From Candidatus Binatia bacterium (GTDB taxonomy: Bacteria; Desulfobacterota; Binatia; HRBIN30): 64,000 nt of DNA. The position numbers were made by a program, and so were the translations under genes. The notes under the pieces are model-generated. The model was not told where the DNA came from. It did not search any database and saw only the letters and a program-made list of their open reading frames with translations. Shown piece after piece: positions 56,022 to 64,000 of the stretch (position 1 is the stretch's first letter; every line of letters begins with the position of its first letter). The stretch covers positions 609,844 through 673,843 of the forward strand of contig BPIR01000002.1 of assembly GCA_026004215.1 (NCBI GenBank), given 5' to 3'.

Positions 56022-56342
56022 ACTCTCACTCTCCTCTCCCCTCGGTCAGATTCGTTTGCCCGCCTCACTGAACGAGCAAGTTTTCACGATAATCGCAGCG
56101 TTTCTGCTACGGAAAAGCCTCACAAGTCAAGAATGCCCGGAGACTTTTTTGCACGATTCTCCTGGGTGGCCTGCGGTTTCGTACCCCAGTAGCGTGCGCT
56201 GGCACCGCGGGGCGCCGTTGGCCGCACGCGCTGCTCCCTAGCCCCGCACGGTATGTCCCGCCCACCATCGGCACGGCATGCCGCGCCCCATCGTGGCGCG
56301 ACCTTTTATGCTCGTCCGTGGGCACCACCCTTGTGGTACCGC
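56022..56342. other. Intergenic region with degenerate palindrome
   Basis: Holds the HU promoter region (AT-richer near 56075-56110) and, at about 56270-56286, a degenerate form of the GGCACGGC palindrome seen at 50914. At 56324-56342 a partial, diverged unit (ACCACCCTTGTGGTACC) begins the hairpin array. Confidence 0.5.
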
Positions 56343-56612
56343 GTAGGGGCAATCCTTGTGGTCGCCCGATCCGTAGCGGCAACCCTTGTGGTTGCCCGAT
56401 TCGTAGGGGCAACCCTCGTGGTCGCCCGAACCGTAGCGGCAACCCTTGTGGTTGCCCGAATCGTAGGGGCAACCCTCGTGGTTGCCCGAACCGTAGCGGC
56501 AACCCTTGTGGTTGCCCGAATCGTAGGGGCAACCCTTGTGGTTGCCCGAACCGTAGGGGCAACCCTCGTGGTCGCCCGAATCGTAGGGGCAACCCTTGTG
56601 GTTGCCCGCAAC
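56343..56612. repeat. Nine-copy 30-bp tandem hairpin array
   Basis: Nine units of 30 bp with no spacers. Each has the core GGGGCAACCC-TTGTGG-TTGCCC, i.e. arms GGGCAACC and GGTTGCCC around CTTGT. Units alternate GTAGGGG and GTAGCGG starts, and changes in one arm are often matched in the other (GGGCGACC class at 53803). It abuts the 3' end of the inositol-phosphate synthase gene by 2 bp. The low-complexity ORFs across it are spurious. Confidence 0.9.
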
Positions 56613-56614
56613 CT

Positions 56615-57928
56615 TCAGTCGTAATACTCCAGTCCGAGATGCGTGATCAGTTCTTCGCCGCGCAGGTAACGCAGCGTGTTCTTGAGCTTCATGAGCTGAA
56701 TGAACAAGTCGTGCTCTGGGTACAAACCCTCGGCAGTTTGCGGGCTCTTGAAGTAAAACGAAAGCCACTCTTGGATGCCGCGCATGCCAGCGCGCTGCGC
56801 CAAGTCGAGGAACAGTGCCAAGTCGAGCACGAGCGGCGCAGCCAGGATCGAATCGCGGCACAGAAAGTTGATTTTGATTTGCATCGGGTAACCGAGCCAG
56901 CCGAAAATATCGATATTGTCCCAACCCTCTTTGTTGTCGCCCCGCGGCGGGTAGTAGTGGATGTGTACTTGGTGCACGTAGTTCCCGTACAAATCGGGGT
57001 AGAGATCTTGTCGCAAGATCACATCGAGGACGGAAAGCTTGCTCTCTTCCTTGGTCTTGAACGACGATGGTTCGTCAAGCACCTCGCCATCGCGATTGCC
57101 GAGAATGTTGGTGGAAAACCACCCCGTCAGCCCGAGCAGGCGCGCCTTCAAGCCCGGCGCCAAAATGGTTTTCATCAGGGTTTGGCCGGTTTTGAAATCC
57201 TTGCCGCAAACGGGAACGTTCTTCGCGTGCGCGAGTTCCACCATTGCGGGAATGTCCACGGTGAGGTTCGGAGCGCCGTTGGCAAACGGGATTCCGCAAC
57301 TCAGTGCGGCGTAAGCGTAAATCATGCTCGGGGAAATGTCCGGCGCGTTGGCTTCGAGCCCGGCTTCGAAGGCCTGTAAAGATGCGTGAACAGAGCTGGG
57401 CCGCAGGTAGCTTTCCGTGCTGCCGCACCAAATCATGACCGCGCGACTGAGCCCGCGCGCGCGAAACGCTTCGAGGATATCTTCCTTGACCCGCTCGGCC
57501 AACGCCCGCTTGTTCGGCTCGCGCTTGATGTGGGTGCCACGCAATCGCTTGACGAACTCTTGCTGGAACACGCCCGGCAGTGGCTGGATGGCTTCCAGCG
57601 TATCCCGAACAATTTCCAGATGGCGATCGGCCAGCACCCCGGCGCGCTTGGCGGCTTCGTAGGCGTTGTCGGGAAAAATGTCCCACGCGACAAACTCCAA
57701 GTCATCGAGCTTGGCCAACGGCACGAAATCGCGAATCCGAGGTACCCGCCGTTCGGTGCGCTTGCCGAGGCGAATAGTGCCCATTTGAGTGAGCGAACCG
57801 ATCGGCTGGGCCAGCCCGCGGCGAATCAGCTCGACCCCGGCGATGAACGTACTGCTGACAGCTCCCAACCCAACGAGGAAAATGCCGAGTTTTCCTTCAG
57901 CGGGTCGGATGGGTCGTCCAGGCTCCAT
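56615..57928 (-). CDS. ino1: Myo-inositol-1-phosphate synthase
   Basis: 437 residues from ATG 57928. It converts glucose-6-phosphate to inositol-1-phosphate using NAD. Rossmann start KLGIFLVGLGAVSSTFIAGV, MIWCGSTESYLRPSSVHASL, PFANGAPNLTVDIPAMVELA, CGKDFKTGQTLMKTILAPGL and LGLTGWFSTNILGNRDGEVL are all family blocks. This bacterial class is typical of inositol-lipid or cyclitol producers. It diverges from the F420-type oxidoreductase with about 100 bp between. Confidence 0.93.
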   Translation of the reverse strand: MEPGRPIRPAEGKLGIFLVGLGAVSSTFIAGVELIRRGLAQPIGSLTQMGTIRLGKRTERRVPRIRDFVPLAKLDDLEFVAWDIFPDNAYEAAKRAGVLADRHLEIVRDTLEAIQPLPGVFQQEFVKRLRGTHIKREPNKRALAERVKEDILEAFRARGLSRAVMIWCGSTESYLRPSSVHASLQAFEAGLEANAPDISPSMIYAYAALSCGIPFANGAPNLTVDIPAMVELAHAKNVPVCGKDFKTGQTLMKTILAPGLKARLLGLTGWFSTNILGNRDGEVLDEPSSFKTKEESKLSVLDVILRQDLYPDLYGNYVHQVHIHYYPPRGDNKEGWDNIDIFGWLGYPMQIKINFLCRDSILAAPLVLDLALFLDLAQRAGMRGIQEWLSFYFKSPQTAEGLYPEHDLFIQLMKLKNTLRYLRGEELITHLGLEYYD

Positions 57929-58029
57929 GATCCGAGGTGTGTACCTAGGAAGCCGCAGCGCGGCAAGCCAGCGCGGGTTTGCGTCGCCAGCGAAGTGTGT
58001 TAAGCGCTGGTCCGCAACGGAACGAAGCA

Positions 58030-58704
58030 ATGGCGCGCATTGGCTTACTGGGTGGCACTGGGCCGGAGGGGAAGGGTTTGGCGTTGCGTTTTGCCGCGAT
58101 CGGCGAAGAGGTGCGGATCGGCTCGCGGCAAAAAGAACGCGCGGCCGAAGTGGCGCAAAAGCTGGCAGAGAAACTAAAGGCCGCGGGCGCCCAGTCCCGC
58201 GTGGGCGCCGGAGAAAACGCGGAAGTTGCCGAGTGGTGCGAGGTGGCCGTGTTGACGTTCCCTTACGAAGGCGTGGACACCTTGCTTCCGCCGCTGCGCA
58301 GGGCGCTGGCGGGTAAAATTGTGTTGGACACGATCAATCCGATGGAGCTGCGCGACGGCGTGTTTCACCTCGTGCCCGTGCCCGCGGGCTCGGCGGGCGA
58401 GCGCATCCAACAACTTCTGCCCGAGTCGAAAGTGGTGGGCTGCTTCAAGAACTCGAGCGCGAAGGAATTGATGGACCTCACTTCGACCCTGCACGGAGAC
58501 ATTCTTCTCTGCGGCAACTTTCCAGAAGCCAACGCCTGGGTGGCTGGGCTCGTGCGACGTCTTGCGGAGCTGCGGCCCGTGGATGCGGGCGTGCTCGCCA
58601 ACGCCCATCACCTGGAAAGCATCACGACGCTGCTCATGAACTTGAACCGGCGCTACAAGGCGCTCACCTCCGTGCAGATTTTGGGCCTGCCCTCCGTCAC
58701 TTGA
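58030..58704 (+). CDS. npdG: NADPH-dependent F420 reductase-like (NpdG family)
   Basis: 224 residues from ATG 58030. Nucleotide-binding GLLGGTGPEGKGLALRFA, GSRQKERAAEVAQ, AVLTFPYEGVDTLLPPL, DTINPMELRDG and VGCFKNSSAKELMD match the F420:NADP oxidoreductase family, which shuttles hydride between F420 and NADP. It implies, but does not prove, F420 use; no F420 synthesis genes lie in this window. The next gene starts 18 bp later, so probably an operon. Confidence 0.85.
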   Translation: MARIGLLGGTGPEGKGLALRFAAIGEEVRIGSRQKERAAEVAQKLAEKLKAAGAQSRVGAGENAEVAEWCEVAVLTFPYEGVDTLLPPLRRALAGKIVLDTINPMELRDGVFHLVPVPAGSAGERIQQLLPESKVVGCFKNSSAKELMDLTSTLHGDILLCGNFPEANAWVAGLVRRLAELRPVDAGVLANAHHLESITTLLMNLNRRYKALTSVQILGLPSVT

Positions 58705-58722
58705 ACTCGAAATGGAGCCAGC

Positions 58723-59505
58723 GTGACGCATCTACGGACGATTCGGACTCTGGCCGTGAGCCTAACGTGCATGGCCTCCTTTGGCTGGCCGCCCCCGGCA
58801 TACGCAGAGGCGACCGGGCTCGCGTGGGAAGCACGAATTACGACGGAAGGCAGCGCTCCGGAAACCATGCGCGTGCTGACCGCCGGCCAGCGCTTTAAAA
58901 TTTTGCGGCCGGAAGGGGGCACGGAATACCTCGTGCGGCTGGACCGCGACGAGATGTACTTCATCGATGCGAGGAAGCGCACGTATCAAAAGGTCAAGCT
59001 TTCGGACTTGGAGCGTGCCGCCGCGAGTGCGCGCACCCAGTTGCAAGCCGCAGTACGCCACATGCAAAAGGAGCTACAGCAACTTCCTCCCGAGCAACGC
59101 CGGCTGCTGGAACACATGGTCTCCGAACGCGGCGCCGCGGGCGCCAAAGCCGAGGTGCGCAAAACCGGTGTGACCAAGACCATCGCCGGCTACCCGTGCG
59201 TGGAGTACGTCGCGGAAGTTGCGGGCAAGGCCGTTCTCAAAGCGTGCACGACCGACAAGATTGCCGCCTTCGAACGGCTCCGGCAGGACTGGCTCTCCGT
59301 GCAACAGCGCCTCGGCAAGCTCAACCCGTTGGGCGATGCCGATTTGCGCGATGCCTATGGCCAAATCCCTGGCTTTCCTTTGGAGAGCGAGATGGGGAGC
59401 GTGCGCGCTGTGGTCACGAAAGTCGAGACCATCGCCCCTTCGGCCGCAGAGTTCGAGGTGCCCTCCGGTTTCGAGCTCCGCCCCGGGCCCCCACTCCCGC
59501 AGTGA
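58723..59505 (+). CDS. Exported DUF4412-like protein
   Basis: 260 residues from GTG 58723. Signal peptide ending near PPAYAEA. The mature part has the DUF4412-like lay-out: KILRPEGGTEYLVRLDRDEM, YFIDARKRTYQKVKLSDLER, a helical insert, then TKTIAGYPCVEYVAEVAGK and a C-terminal EMGSVRAVVTKVETI. Two cysteines (YPCVEY, LKACTT) may pair. Function unknown; probably periplasmic. Confidence 0.75.
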   Translation: MTHLRTIRTLAVSLTCMASFGWPPPAYAEATGLAWEARITTEGSAPETMRVLTAGQRFKILRPEGGTEYLVRLDRDEMYFIDARKRTYQKVKLSDLERAAASARTQLQAAVRHMQKELQQLPPEQRRLLEHMVSERGAAGAKAEVRKTGVTKTIAGYPCVEYVAEVAGKAVLKACTTDKIAAFERLRQDWLSVQQRLGKLNPLGDADLRDAYGQIPGFPLESEMGSVRAVVTKVETIAPSAAEFEVPSGFELRPGPPLPQ

Positions 59506-59623
59506 GTTACCACCGGGCTCACGCCGCCCGTGCCCGGCGCCGCCCAAAGGTTTTTGCGCTTACCTTGAACGGCAGGAACCCATGGGTTAGGTGTGCGCGC
59601 TGATACGGAAAGAGGGTGCAGCG

Positions 59624-61069
59624 GTGGCCAACAAGAAGACATTGTTTTTGAACCCCCCGTCGTTCGACAACTTCGACGGTGGGGCGGGGTCGCGATACCA
59701 AGCTCGCCGCGAAGTGCGCTCGTTTTGGTATCCAACGTGGCTCGCGCAAGCGGCAAGCTTGCTGCCGGACAGCACGTTGATTGACGCGCCTCCGCATGGG
59801 CTCACGGTCGAAGACGTCGTCAAGCGAGCCGCCGGACATCAACTGGTCGTGATTCACACCTCCACGCCCTCGTTGCGATCCGATGCGAAGATGGCCGCAG
59901 CTCTAAAGGAGGCCTACCCCGGGATCGAGGTGGCCTTCGTCGGTGCTCACACGATGGTGCTCCCCGAGCAAACCTTGCAGCAAGCGCCGGCGGTGGATTT
60001 CGTGACGTTAGGCGAGTTCGATTACGTGATCCGCGATGTGGCCGAGGGGCGCCCGTATCGAGAGGTTGCCGGCGTGGCATATCGGGCGGCGGATGGCTCG
60101 GTCGTGCGCACGGGGACGCGTCCGCCCATCCATGACCTCGATGCCTTCCCTTTCGTGGTGGACGTGTACAAAAAGCACCTCACTATCGAGAACTACTACA
60201 TCGGCTACCTCGAGCACCCTTATGTCTCGCTGTACACCGGCCGCGGCTGCCGCAGTAAATGCAGCTTTTGTCTTTGGCCCCAGACCATTGCGGGCCACGT
60301 CTACCGCACCCGCAGCGCCGAGCACGTGATTGCCGAAATGGCGCATGCCCAGCAGATTTTTCCGCAGGTTCGGGAGTTCTTCTTCGACGACGACACCTTT
60401 ACCGACGATCGCCCGCGCGCGGAGGAAATTGCCCGCGGTTTGGGAAAGCTCGGCATCACTTGGTCGTGCAACGCCAAAGCCAACGTACCGTACGAGACTC
60501 TGAAAGTTCTCAAAGACAACGGCTTGCGGCTTTTGCTCGTCGGCTTCGAAACGGGCAACCAACACATCCTCAACAACATCCGCAAGGGCACCCGCATCGA
60601 CCGCGCACGCGAATTTATGCGCGATTGCCACAAGCTCGGCATTCTGGTGCACGGCACGTTCATCATTGGGTTGCCGGGCGAAACCGAAGAAACCATCGCG
60701 CGCACGCTGGAATTCGCAAAAGAGTTGGATCCATACAGCTTGCAGGTTTCGCTGGCAGCACCGTACCCCGGAACGGAATTGTATCGCCAGGCGAAGGAAA
60801 AAGGCTGGCTGCCGCCGGACAAGGAGGGACACCTTGTCGAAGACCATGGGATCCAGCAGGCCGTGCTGAATTATCCCGAGCTGTCAGCGGAGCAAATGGA
60901 GGAAGCGCTGGAGCACTTTTACAAGGCGTTTTACTTGCGGCCGCGGCCAATTTTGCGCATCGTGCGCGACATGCTCAAAGACCGCCGGGTAATGGTGCGC
61001 CGTTTGCGCGAGGCGCGCGAATTTTTCTCCTTTTTTGCCACACGTCGCGAGCCGACGGCCACCGCCTAA
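59624..61069 (+). CDS. hpnJ: Hopanoid biosynthesis B12-binding radical SAM protein HpnJ
   Basis: 481 residues; I start at GTG 59624 (VANKKTLFLNPPSFDNFDGG) with GAGGGTG upstream. N-terminal cobalamin-binding-like domain, then the radical SAM CxxxCxxC in GRGCRSKCSFCLWPQ. FETGNQHILNNIRKG and IIGLPGETEETIARTLEFAK follow. The opening block and NEFDY-like GEFDYVIRDVAEGRPY are distinctive for HpnJ, which takes part in hopanoid side-chain (cyclitol) modification. hpnK and hpnL nearby support this. Confidence 0.9.
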   Translation: MANKKTLFLNPPSFDNFDGGAGSRYQARREVRSFWYPTWLAQAASLLPDSTLIDAPPHGLTVEDVVKRAAGHQLVVIHTSTPSLRSDAKMAAALKEAYPGIEVAFVGAHTMVLPEQTLQQAPAVDFVTLGEFDYVIRDVAEGRPYREVAGVAYRAADGSVVRTGTRPPIHDLDAFPFVVDVYKKHLTIENYYIGYLEHPYVSLYTGRGCRSKCSFCLWPQTIAGHVYRTRSAEHVIAEMAHAQQIFPQVREFFFDDDTFTDDRPRAEEIARGLGKLGITWSCNAKANVPYETLKVLKDNGLRLLLVGFETGNQHILNNIRKGTRIDRAREFMRDCHKLGILVHGTFIIGLPGETEETIARTLEFAKELDPYSLQVSLAAPYPGTELYRQAKEKGWLPPDKEGHLVEDHGIQQAVLNYPELSAEQMEEALEHFYKAFYLRPRPILRIVRDMLKDRRVMVRRLREAREFFSFFATRREPTATA

Positions 61070-61147
61070 CCCATCCGGTCGAGGGGGGCCGCGTGCGCCG
61101 GCACAGGGTACGGCAGCGACGCTGAGCGTTGGGTACCGAACGCCGTC

Positions 61148-62008
61148 ATGCCGTTGGAGCTCACCATTGCGTTGTCTGCGCTTGCGAGCGCCGCCCTGAG
61201 CCTGGGGCTGTACGTCATGAAGGTCCGTGCTGCCGTGCTGCCATCGCTGGGATCGGGCTTTCGTTGGCGAGCTTGGCTGGTGTTCGTGCGCGACGGTCGC
61301 TGGCTCGCAGGGCTAGCCCTGCAAATCGTGGGCTACGGGCTCTACTTCGCGATGCTGCGTTTTGCGCCCTTGTCTCTGGTGCACACCGCTCTCACCGGTG
61401 GCCTCGTGCTGTTTTTGCTTTTGTCCGTGTTCCTGCTGGGCGAGAAGGCGGGTGTGCGCGAGTGGAGCGGCGGCCTCGCGGTTACTGCCGGCTTGGTTTG
61501 CCTCGGCCTGTCGCTCGACGAGGAAGTTTCCGCCGCGCCCGCACGCGCGGAGCTGTGGGCCTTTGCGGTTGCGAGCGTGGCGTTGGCTGCGGTTGCCGTT
61601 GTGCTCGACCGCCAGCCCGGGCGACCGATCGGCACCAGCATTGCCGCAGGGGTCGTACTGGGAATGGCGGCCGTTTTCGCCAAGCTGCTCGCCGTGGCCT
61701 CGTCGCTCGCCGAGGCGCTGTCGAGTTCCGCCCTTTGGCTAGCGCTGGGGGCCAACATCGCTGGCTTTGCCCTCATGCAATCGGCACTGCAAAACGGGCG
61801 AGGGGTGGTGGTGGTGCCGATTTTCTCGGTACTGTCGGACCTCGTTCCGATCCTCGCGGGCGTGCTCGTTCTGCACGAAGGCCTTCCGCACGAGCCAGCA
61901 GCCGCCGCATTACGGATCTTGGCCTTTGGTTTGGCCATTGGCGGCACGGCCCTATTGGCTACGGCGACCGATCCGGAGCTGCATCCGCCAAGCGAGCGTA
62001 ATTCGTGA
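61148..62008 (+). CDS. EamA-like membrane transporter in the hopanoid cluster
   Basis: 286 residues, about ten membrane helices (LELTIALSALASAALSLGLY first; IFSVLSDLVPILAGVLVLHE and ILAFGLAIGGTALLAT last). DMT/EamA fold; substrate unknown. It follows hpnJ by 78 bp in the same direction and its 3' end overlaps the convergent hpnK by 50 bp. A role in moving a hopanoid precursor is speculation from position only. Confidence 0.8.
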   Translation: MPLELTIALSALASAALSLGLYVMKVRAAVLPSLGSGFRWRAWLVFVRDGRWLAGLALQIVGYGLYFAMLRFAPLSLVHTALTGGLVLFLLLSVFLLGEKAGVREWSGGLAVTAGLVCLGLSLDEEVSAAPARAELWAFAVASVALAAVAVVLDRQPGRPIGTSIAAGVVLGMAAVFAKLLAVASSLAEALSSSALWLALGANIAGFALMQSALQNGRGVVVVPIFSVLSDLVPILAGVLVLHEGLPHEPAAAALRILAFGLAIGGTALLATATDPELHPPSERNS

Positions 62009-62855
62009 GTTCGATGCCCAGGCTGGCGATCAATTGGCGCAAGTGCGGACTCGTCAGCGCGCGCAGCTCCTCCTCGCACCGGTAGTGCGCCGGGCGCCAG
62101 CGGCGCGCCTCCTCATCCACAATCGAAGCGTGCGTATAGACTTCGGTCACGCCTGCAGGGAGCGAGCGCATGATCGCCTCCAAGTACGGTTCGGTCATGC
62201 GCCCCGATTGATGCAAGCCGAAGAGAAAATCGGCGTAGCGAAGCCCTTTCTGATCGAGCCGCTGGCGAGCATGCGCCACCAAGGCACGAAAGGTGATGGC
62301 TTCCGCCAGCTTGCGCCACCACTGCCACGCGCTCGCCCGCAGCGAGATGCACAGCGGTTCGTTGGGCAGGCGGAGCGCGCGAATGCCGTACTCCGGCGCG
62401 ACGCGCAAAAGAATTTCCAGCACGGTCGGATGCATGTGGATGTTCAAGTGACCGTCGACATGCGACAGCCGCAATCCGGTAGCGAGAAACTTCTCGATTT
62501 GGGCGCGGACTTCGCGCTCGATCTGGCCGTAGAGCGAGCGCACGAAGAAGTAGCGCAGGCCGGTGACGACGGGGCGCAAGGAGAACTCCCCGCTCTCGCC
62601 TACCAAACCCGGGATCTCTGCCGGCTCCAGCGTCGAGCGCCCTTGCAGCAGCACCAAGTGCAGGCCCACAGCTAAGCGCGGGTGTGCCCGCGCCAGTTCG
62701 ACCGCTTCCTCGAATGCGGCGCCATTGACCATCAAACTCGCGTTGGTGAGCACGCCGTTCACGTGCGCCTGCACGATGCCGCGGTTGACACCGGGCGAAA
62801 GGCCGAAGTCGTCGGCGGAAACGATCAGTCGGCGAGGGACGCGCGCGAGCCCCAT
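61959..62855 (-). CDS. hpnK: Hopanoid-associated YdjC/ChbG-like deacetylase HpnK
   Basis: 298 residues. Metal-binding start RRLIVSADDFGLSPGVNRGI with the DD pair, VGLHLVLLQGRSTL, and HVDGHLNIHMHPTVLEILL with further His ligands. This is the YdjC/ChbG carbohydrate-deacetylase fold, and GLRYFFVRSLYGQIEREV is characteristic of the HpnK branch that modifies hopanoid side chains. hpnL lies 10 bp upstream in the same direction. Confidence 0.88.
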   Translation of the reverse strand: MGLARVPRRLIVSADDFGLSPGVNRGIVQAHVNGVLTNASLMVNGAAFEEAVELARAHPRLAVGLHLVLLQGRSTLEPAEIPGLVGESGEFSLRPVVTGLRYFFVRSLYGQIEREVRAQIEKFLATGLRLSHVDGHLNIHMHPTVLEILLRVAPEYGIRALRLPNEPLCISLRASAWQWWRKLAEAITFRALVAHARQRLDQKGLRYADFLFGLHQSGRMTEPYLEAIMRSLPAGVTEVYTHASIVDEEARRWRPAHYRCEEELRALTSPHLRQLIASLGIELTNYARLADAAPDRSP

Positions 62856-62865
62856 CGTGCACAGG

Positions 62866-63855
62866 TTACGAGTGCAACGGAGCGGCCGTGGCCGTGTTTG
62901 CGTTCCATTGGGCCCGCCACCACACCGCCAAGCCTACCGCTACCCAAAACAACTCGCGGATGCGGCGCAGCACGCCGGCAGCCAAACCTTTGGCCGGGTC
63001 GAGCCCGAGCAGAGCGAAAATGAACACCTTGCCGCCCTCTTGCGTGCCCAACTTGGCCGGAACGAAGAACAAGATACCGTCGAGCGTGGCCGAAAATACT
63101 TCGATGGCTAGAGCGAGCGACCACGTCGGCGGAACGCCGAGTAGCCACAACACAATGTACATTTCCACGACGCCGAGCGCCCAGCCAATGGCAAAAGCGA
63201 CCACCGACAGCGCCATGCGACTCCCCTGACCGTGAAGCGACCGAATCTCCGCATCCAGGCGGGCGATGTGTTCGGCCCAGTGAGGCGCGCGCAACCACCC
63301 GGCACTTTGCACGAGTCGCAACAACGGAGTGAACATCCCGCGCCGCTGCCACCACACCAAGGCCGTGCAGGCCACGACGACGCCGGAGACACTGGCCCAC
63401 GCACTCCAGCGGACCGCGTGCGGTAACGAAAACTGCGCCGCCACGATGGCTAAGCCGGCCGCGATAAACACGACTTGCCCCAACGTTTGCGCGAGTTTGG
63501 CTACAGTGAGCGAAGCCGCCACCGGAATGCGAGCGCTACGCCCGGCGAGCATTTCGAGCCGCACGAACTCGCCACCCACTGTGGCCGTCGGCGTGACATA
63601 GTTGATCGCATCGCCCGCTAGCCGCGCACGCAACAGCATGCCGAACGGGGGAATCGGGCTGTGCTGGGGGAAGGCCGATCGCCAGCCGGCCGTGTTCGCC
63701 GCAAATGCCAAAATTTCTTGCCCGATCACCAGCACGATGCCCCATCCCACAGCGCGCAAGTTGCTCACGAGGTCCGCCCATCCAAAACGATACACCAGTG
63801 CCAAAAACAGCAAGGCACCCAAACCCCAGAGTGTGCGTTCGGCCATGCGCGCCAT
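62866..63855 (-). CDS. hpnL: Hopanoid-associated membrane protein HpnL
   Basis: 329 residues from ATG 63855; an ATG at 63846 is possible and the frame stays open upstream. About eight membrane helices of the lysylphosphatidylglycerol-synthase/UPF0104 flippase-like type: RARLAGDAINYVTPTATVGG, EFVRLEMLAGRSARIPVAAS, and VFSATLDGILFFVPAKLGTQ then EGGKVFIFALLGLDP. These blocks mark HpnL. It probably works in hopanoid or glycoconjugate transport. Confidence 0.87.
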   Translation of the reverse strand: MARMAERTLWGLGALLFLALVYRFGWADLVSNLRAVGWGIVLVIGQEILAFAANTAGWRSAFPQHSPIPPFGMLLRARLAGDAINYVTPTATVGGEFVRLEMLAGRSARIPVAASLTVAKLAQTLGQVVFIAAGLAIVAAQFSLPHAVRWSAWASVSGVVVACTALVWWQRRGMFTPLLRLVQSAGWLRAPHWAEHIARLDAEIRSLHGQGSRMALSVVAFAIGWALGVVEMYIVLWLLGVPPTWSLALAIEVFSATLDGILFFVPAKLGTQEGGKVFIFALLGLDPAKGLAAGVLRRIRELFWVAVGLAVWWRAQWNANTATAAPLHS

Positions 63856-64000
63856 GGTGGTGGTCTTTCTTACGTCCGTGTGGCCGCGTTGGCGAGCCCA
63901 GCCACGGAAATTTCCCGCCGCCGGCTTCCGCAACCGCGAGCCCCGGTGGCAACTCGCTCCATCGTGGCGGCGACCTCCAAATGTCTAATCTTCCGAGGGG
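63856..64000. other. Upstream region of hpnL, right edge of window
   Basis: No gene can be supported in the last 145 bp. On the minus strand GGAGGTCG precedes a short ATG frame of 30 codons ending at hpnL; it may be a leader or chance. Confidence 0.35.

Noticed and set aside
56107..56592. Repetitive protein of RPRGLPLR-type units
   Set aside because: It is only the translation of the 30-bp DNA hairpin array; all frames give low-complexity repeats.
56343..56612. CRISPR-like array
   Set aside because: The 30-bp units are contiguous, no variable spacers lie between them, and no cas genes are present.

Overview
The window is a GC-rich bacterial chromosome segment. Three traits suggest an uncultured Deltaproteobacteria-like lineage, most plausibly a Binatota/Binatia-type organism: exported proteins with Thr/Pro-rich 'TPTPT' linkers, a dockerin-like paired EF-hand tail, and hopanoid genes next to an F420-type oxidoreductase and inositol-phosphate synthase. 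This placement is inference; there are no rRNA or tRNA genes to confirm it.

Layout. 1-4329 (minus): RND efflux operon (small membrane protein, TolC-like channel, adaptor, permease cut by the window edge). 4699-7178 (plus): two overlapping genes for exported proteins. 7427-11670: an IS630-like HTH regulator diverging from a GT4 glycosyltransferase/glycogen-debranching enzyme pair. 11671-24756 (minus): a large polymorphic-toxin locus. It has one full-length 2177-residue Rhs/SpvB-like protein and, downstream, a row of orphan C-terminal cassettes. Each orphan re-uses the same pre-toxin segment, carries a different tip and is followed by a candidate immunity gene; the most distal one is a fossil. 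25071-33293 (minus): a frameshifted GNAT/acyl-CoA-synthetase fusion, methyltransferase, two lipoproteins, tandem universal stress protein, TerC and acyl-CoA dehydrogenase. 33560-38682: an exported beta-propeller-like protein, EamA transporter, VOC protein and exported M20 peptidase. 38688-42044 (minus): succinate dehydrogenase sdhCAB.

42379-50569 (minus) is the most unusual part. It is a tightly packed five-gene unit: an exported, membrane-anchored vWA protein, a tubulin/FtsZ-fold GTPase, two coiled-coil proteins, and a protein that aligns with BREX BrxL but has lost its Walker A lysine, Walker B glutamate and Lon domain. No other BREX gene is present. I regard this as the best candidate for an undescribed system.

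50570-64000: palindromic/REP-like repeats, a crotonase-fold protein, SDR, DHH phosphoesterase, coaE flanked by two related small proteins, HU with a clear terminator, a nine-copy 30-bp hairpin array next to inositol-phosphate synthase, an F420:NADP oxidoreductase-like gene, and hopanoid genes hpnJ, hpnK and hpnL with an EamA transporter between them.

Several otherwise well-conserved genes are broken by single-base frame changes (GNAT/ACS fusion, tubulin-like gene, first Rhs orphan, its immunity lipoprotein). Either the assembly has residual indels or these accessory genes are decaying; raw reads would decide.
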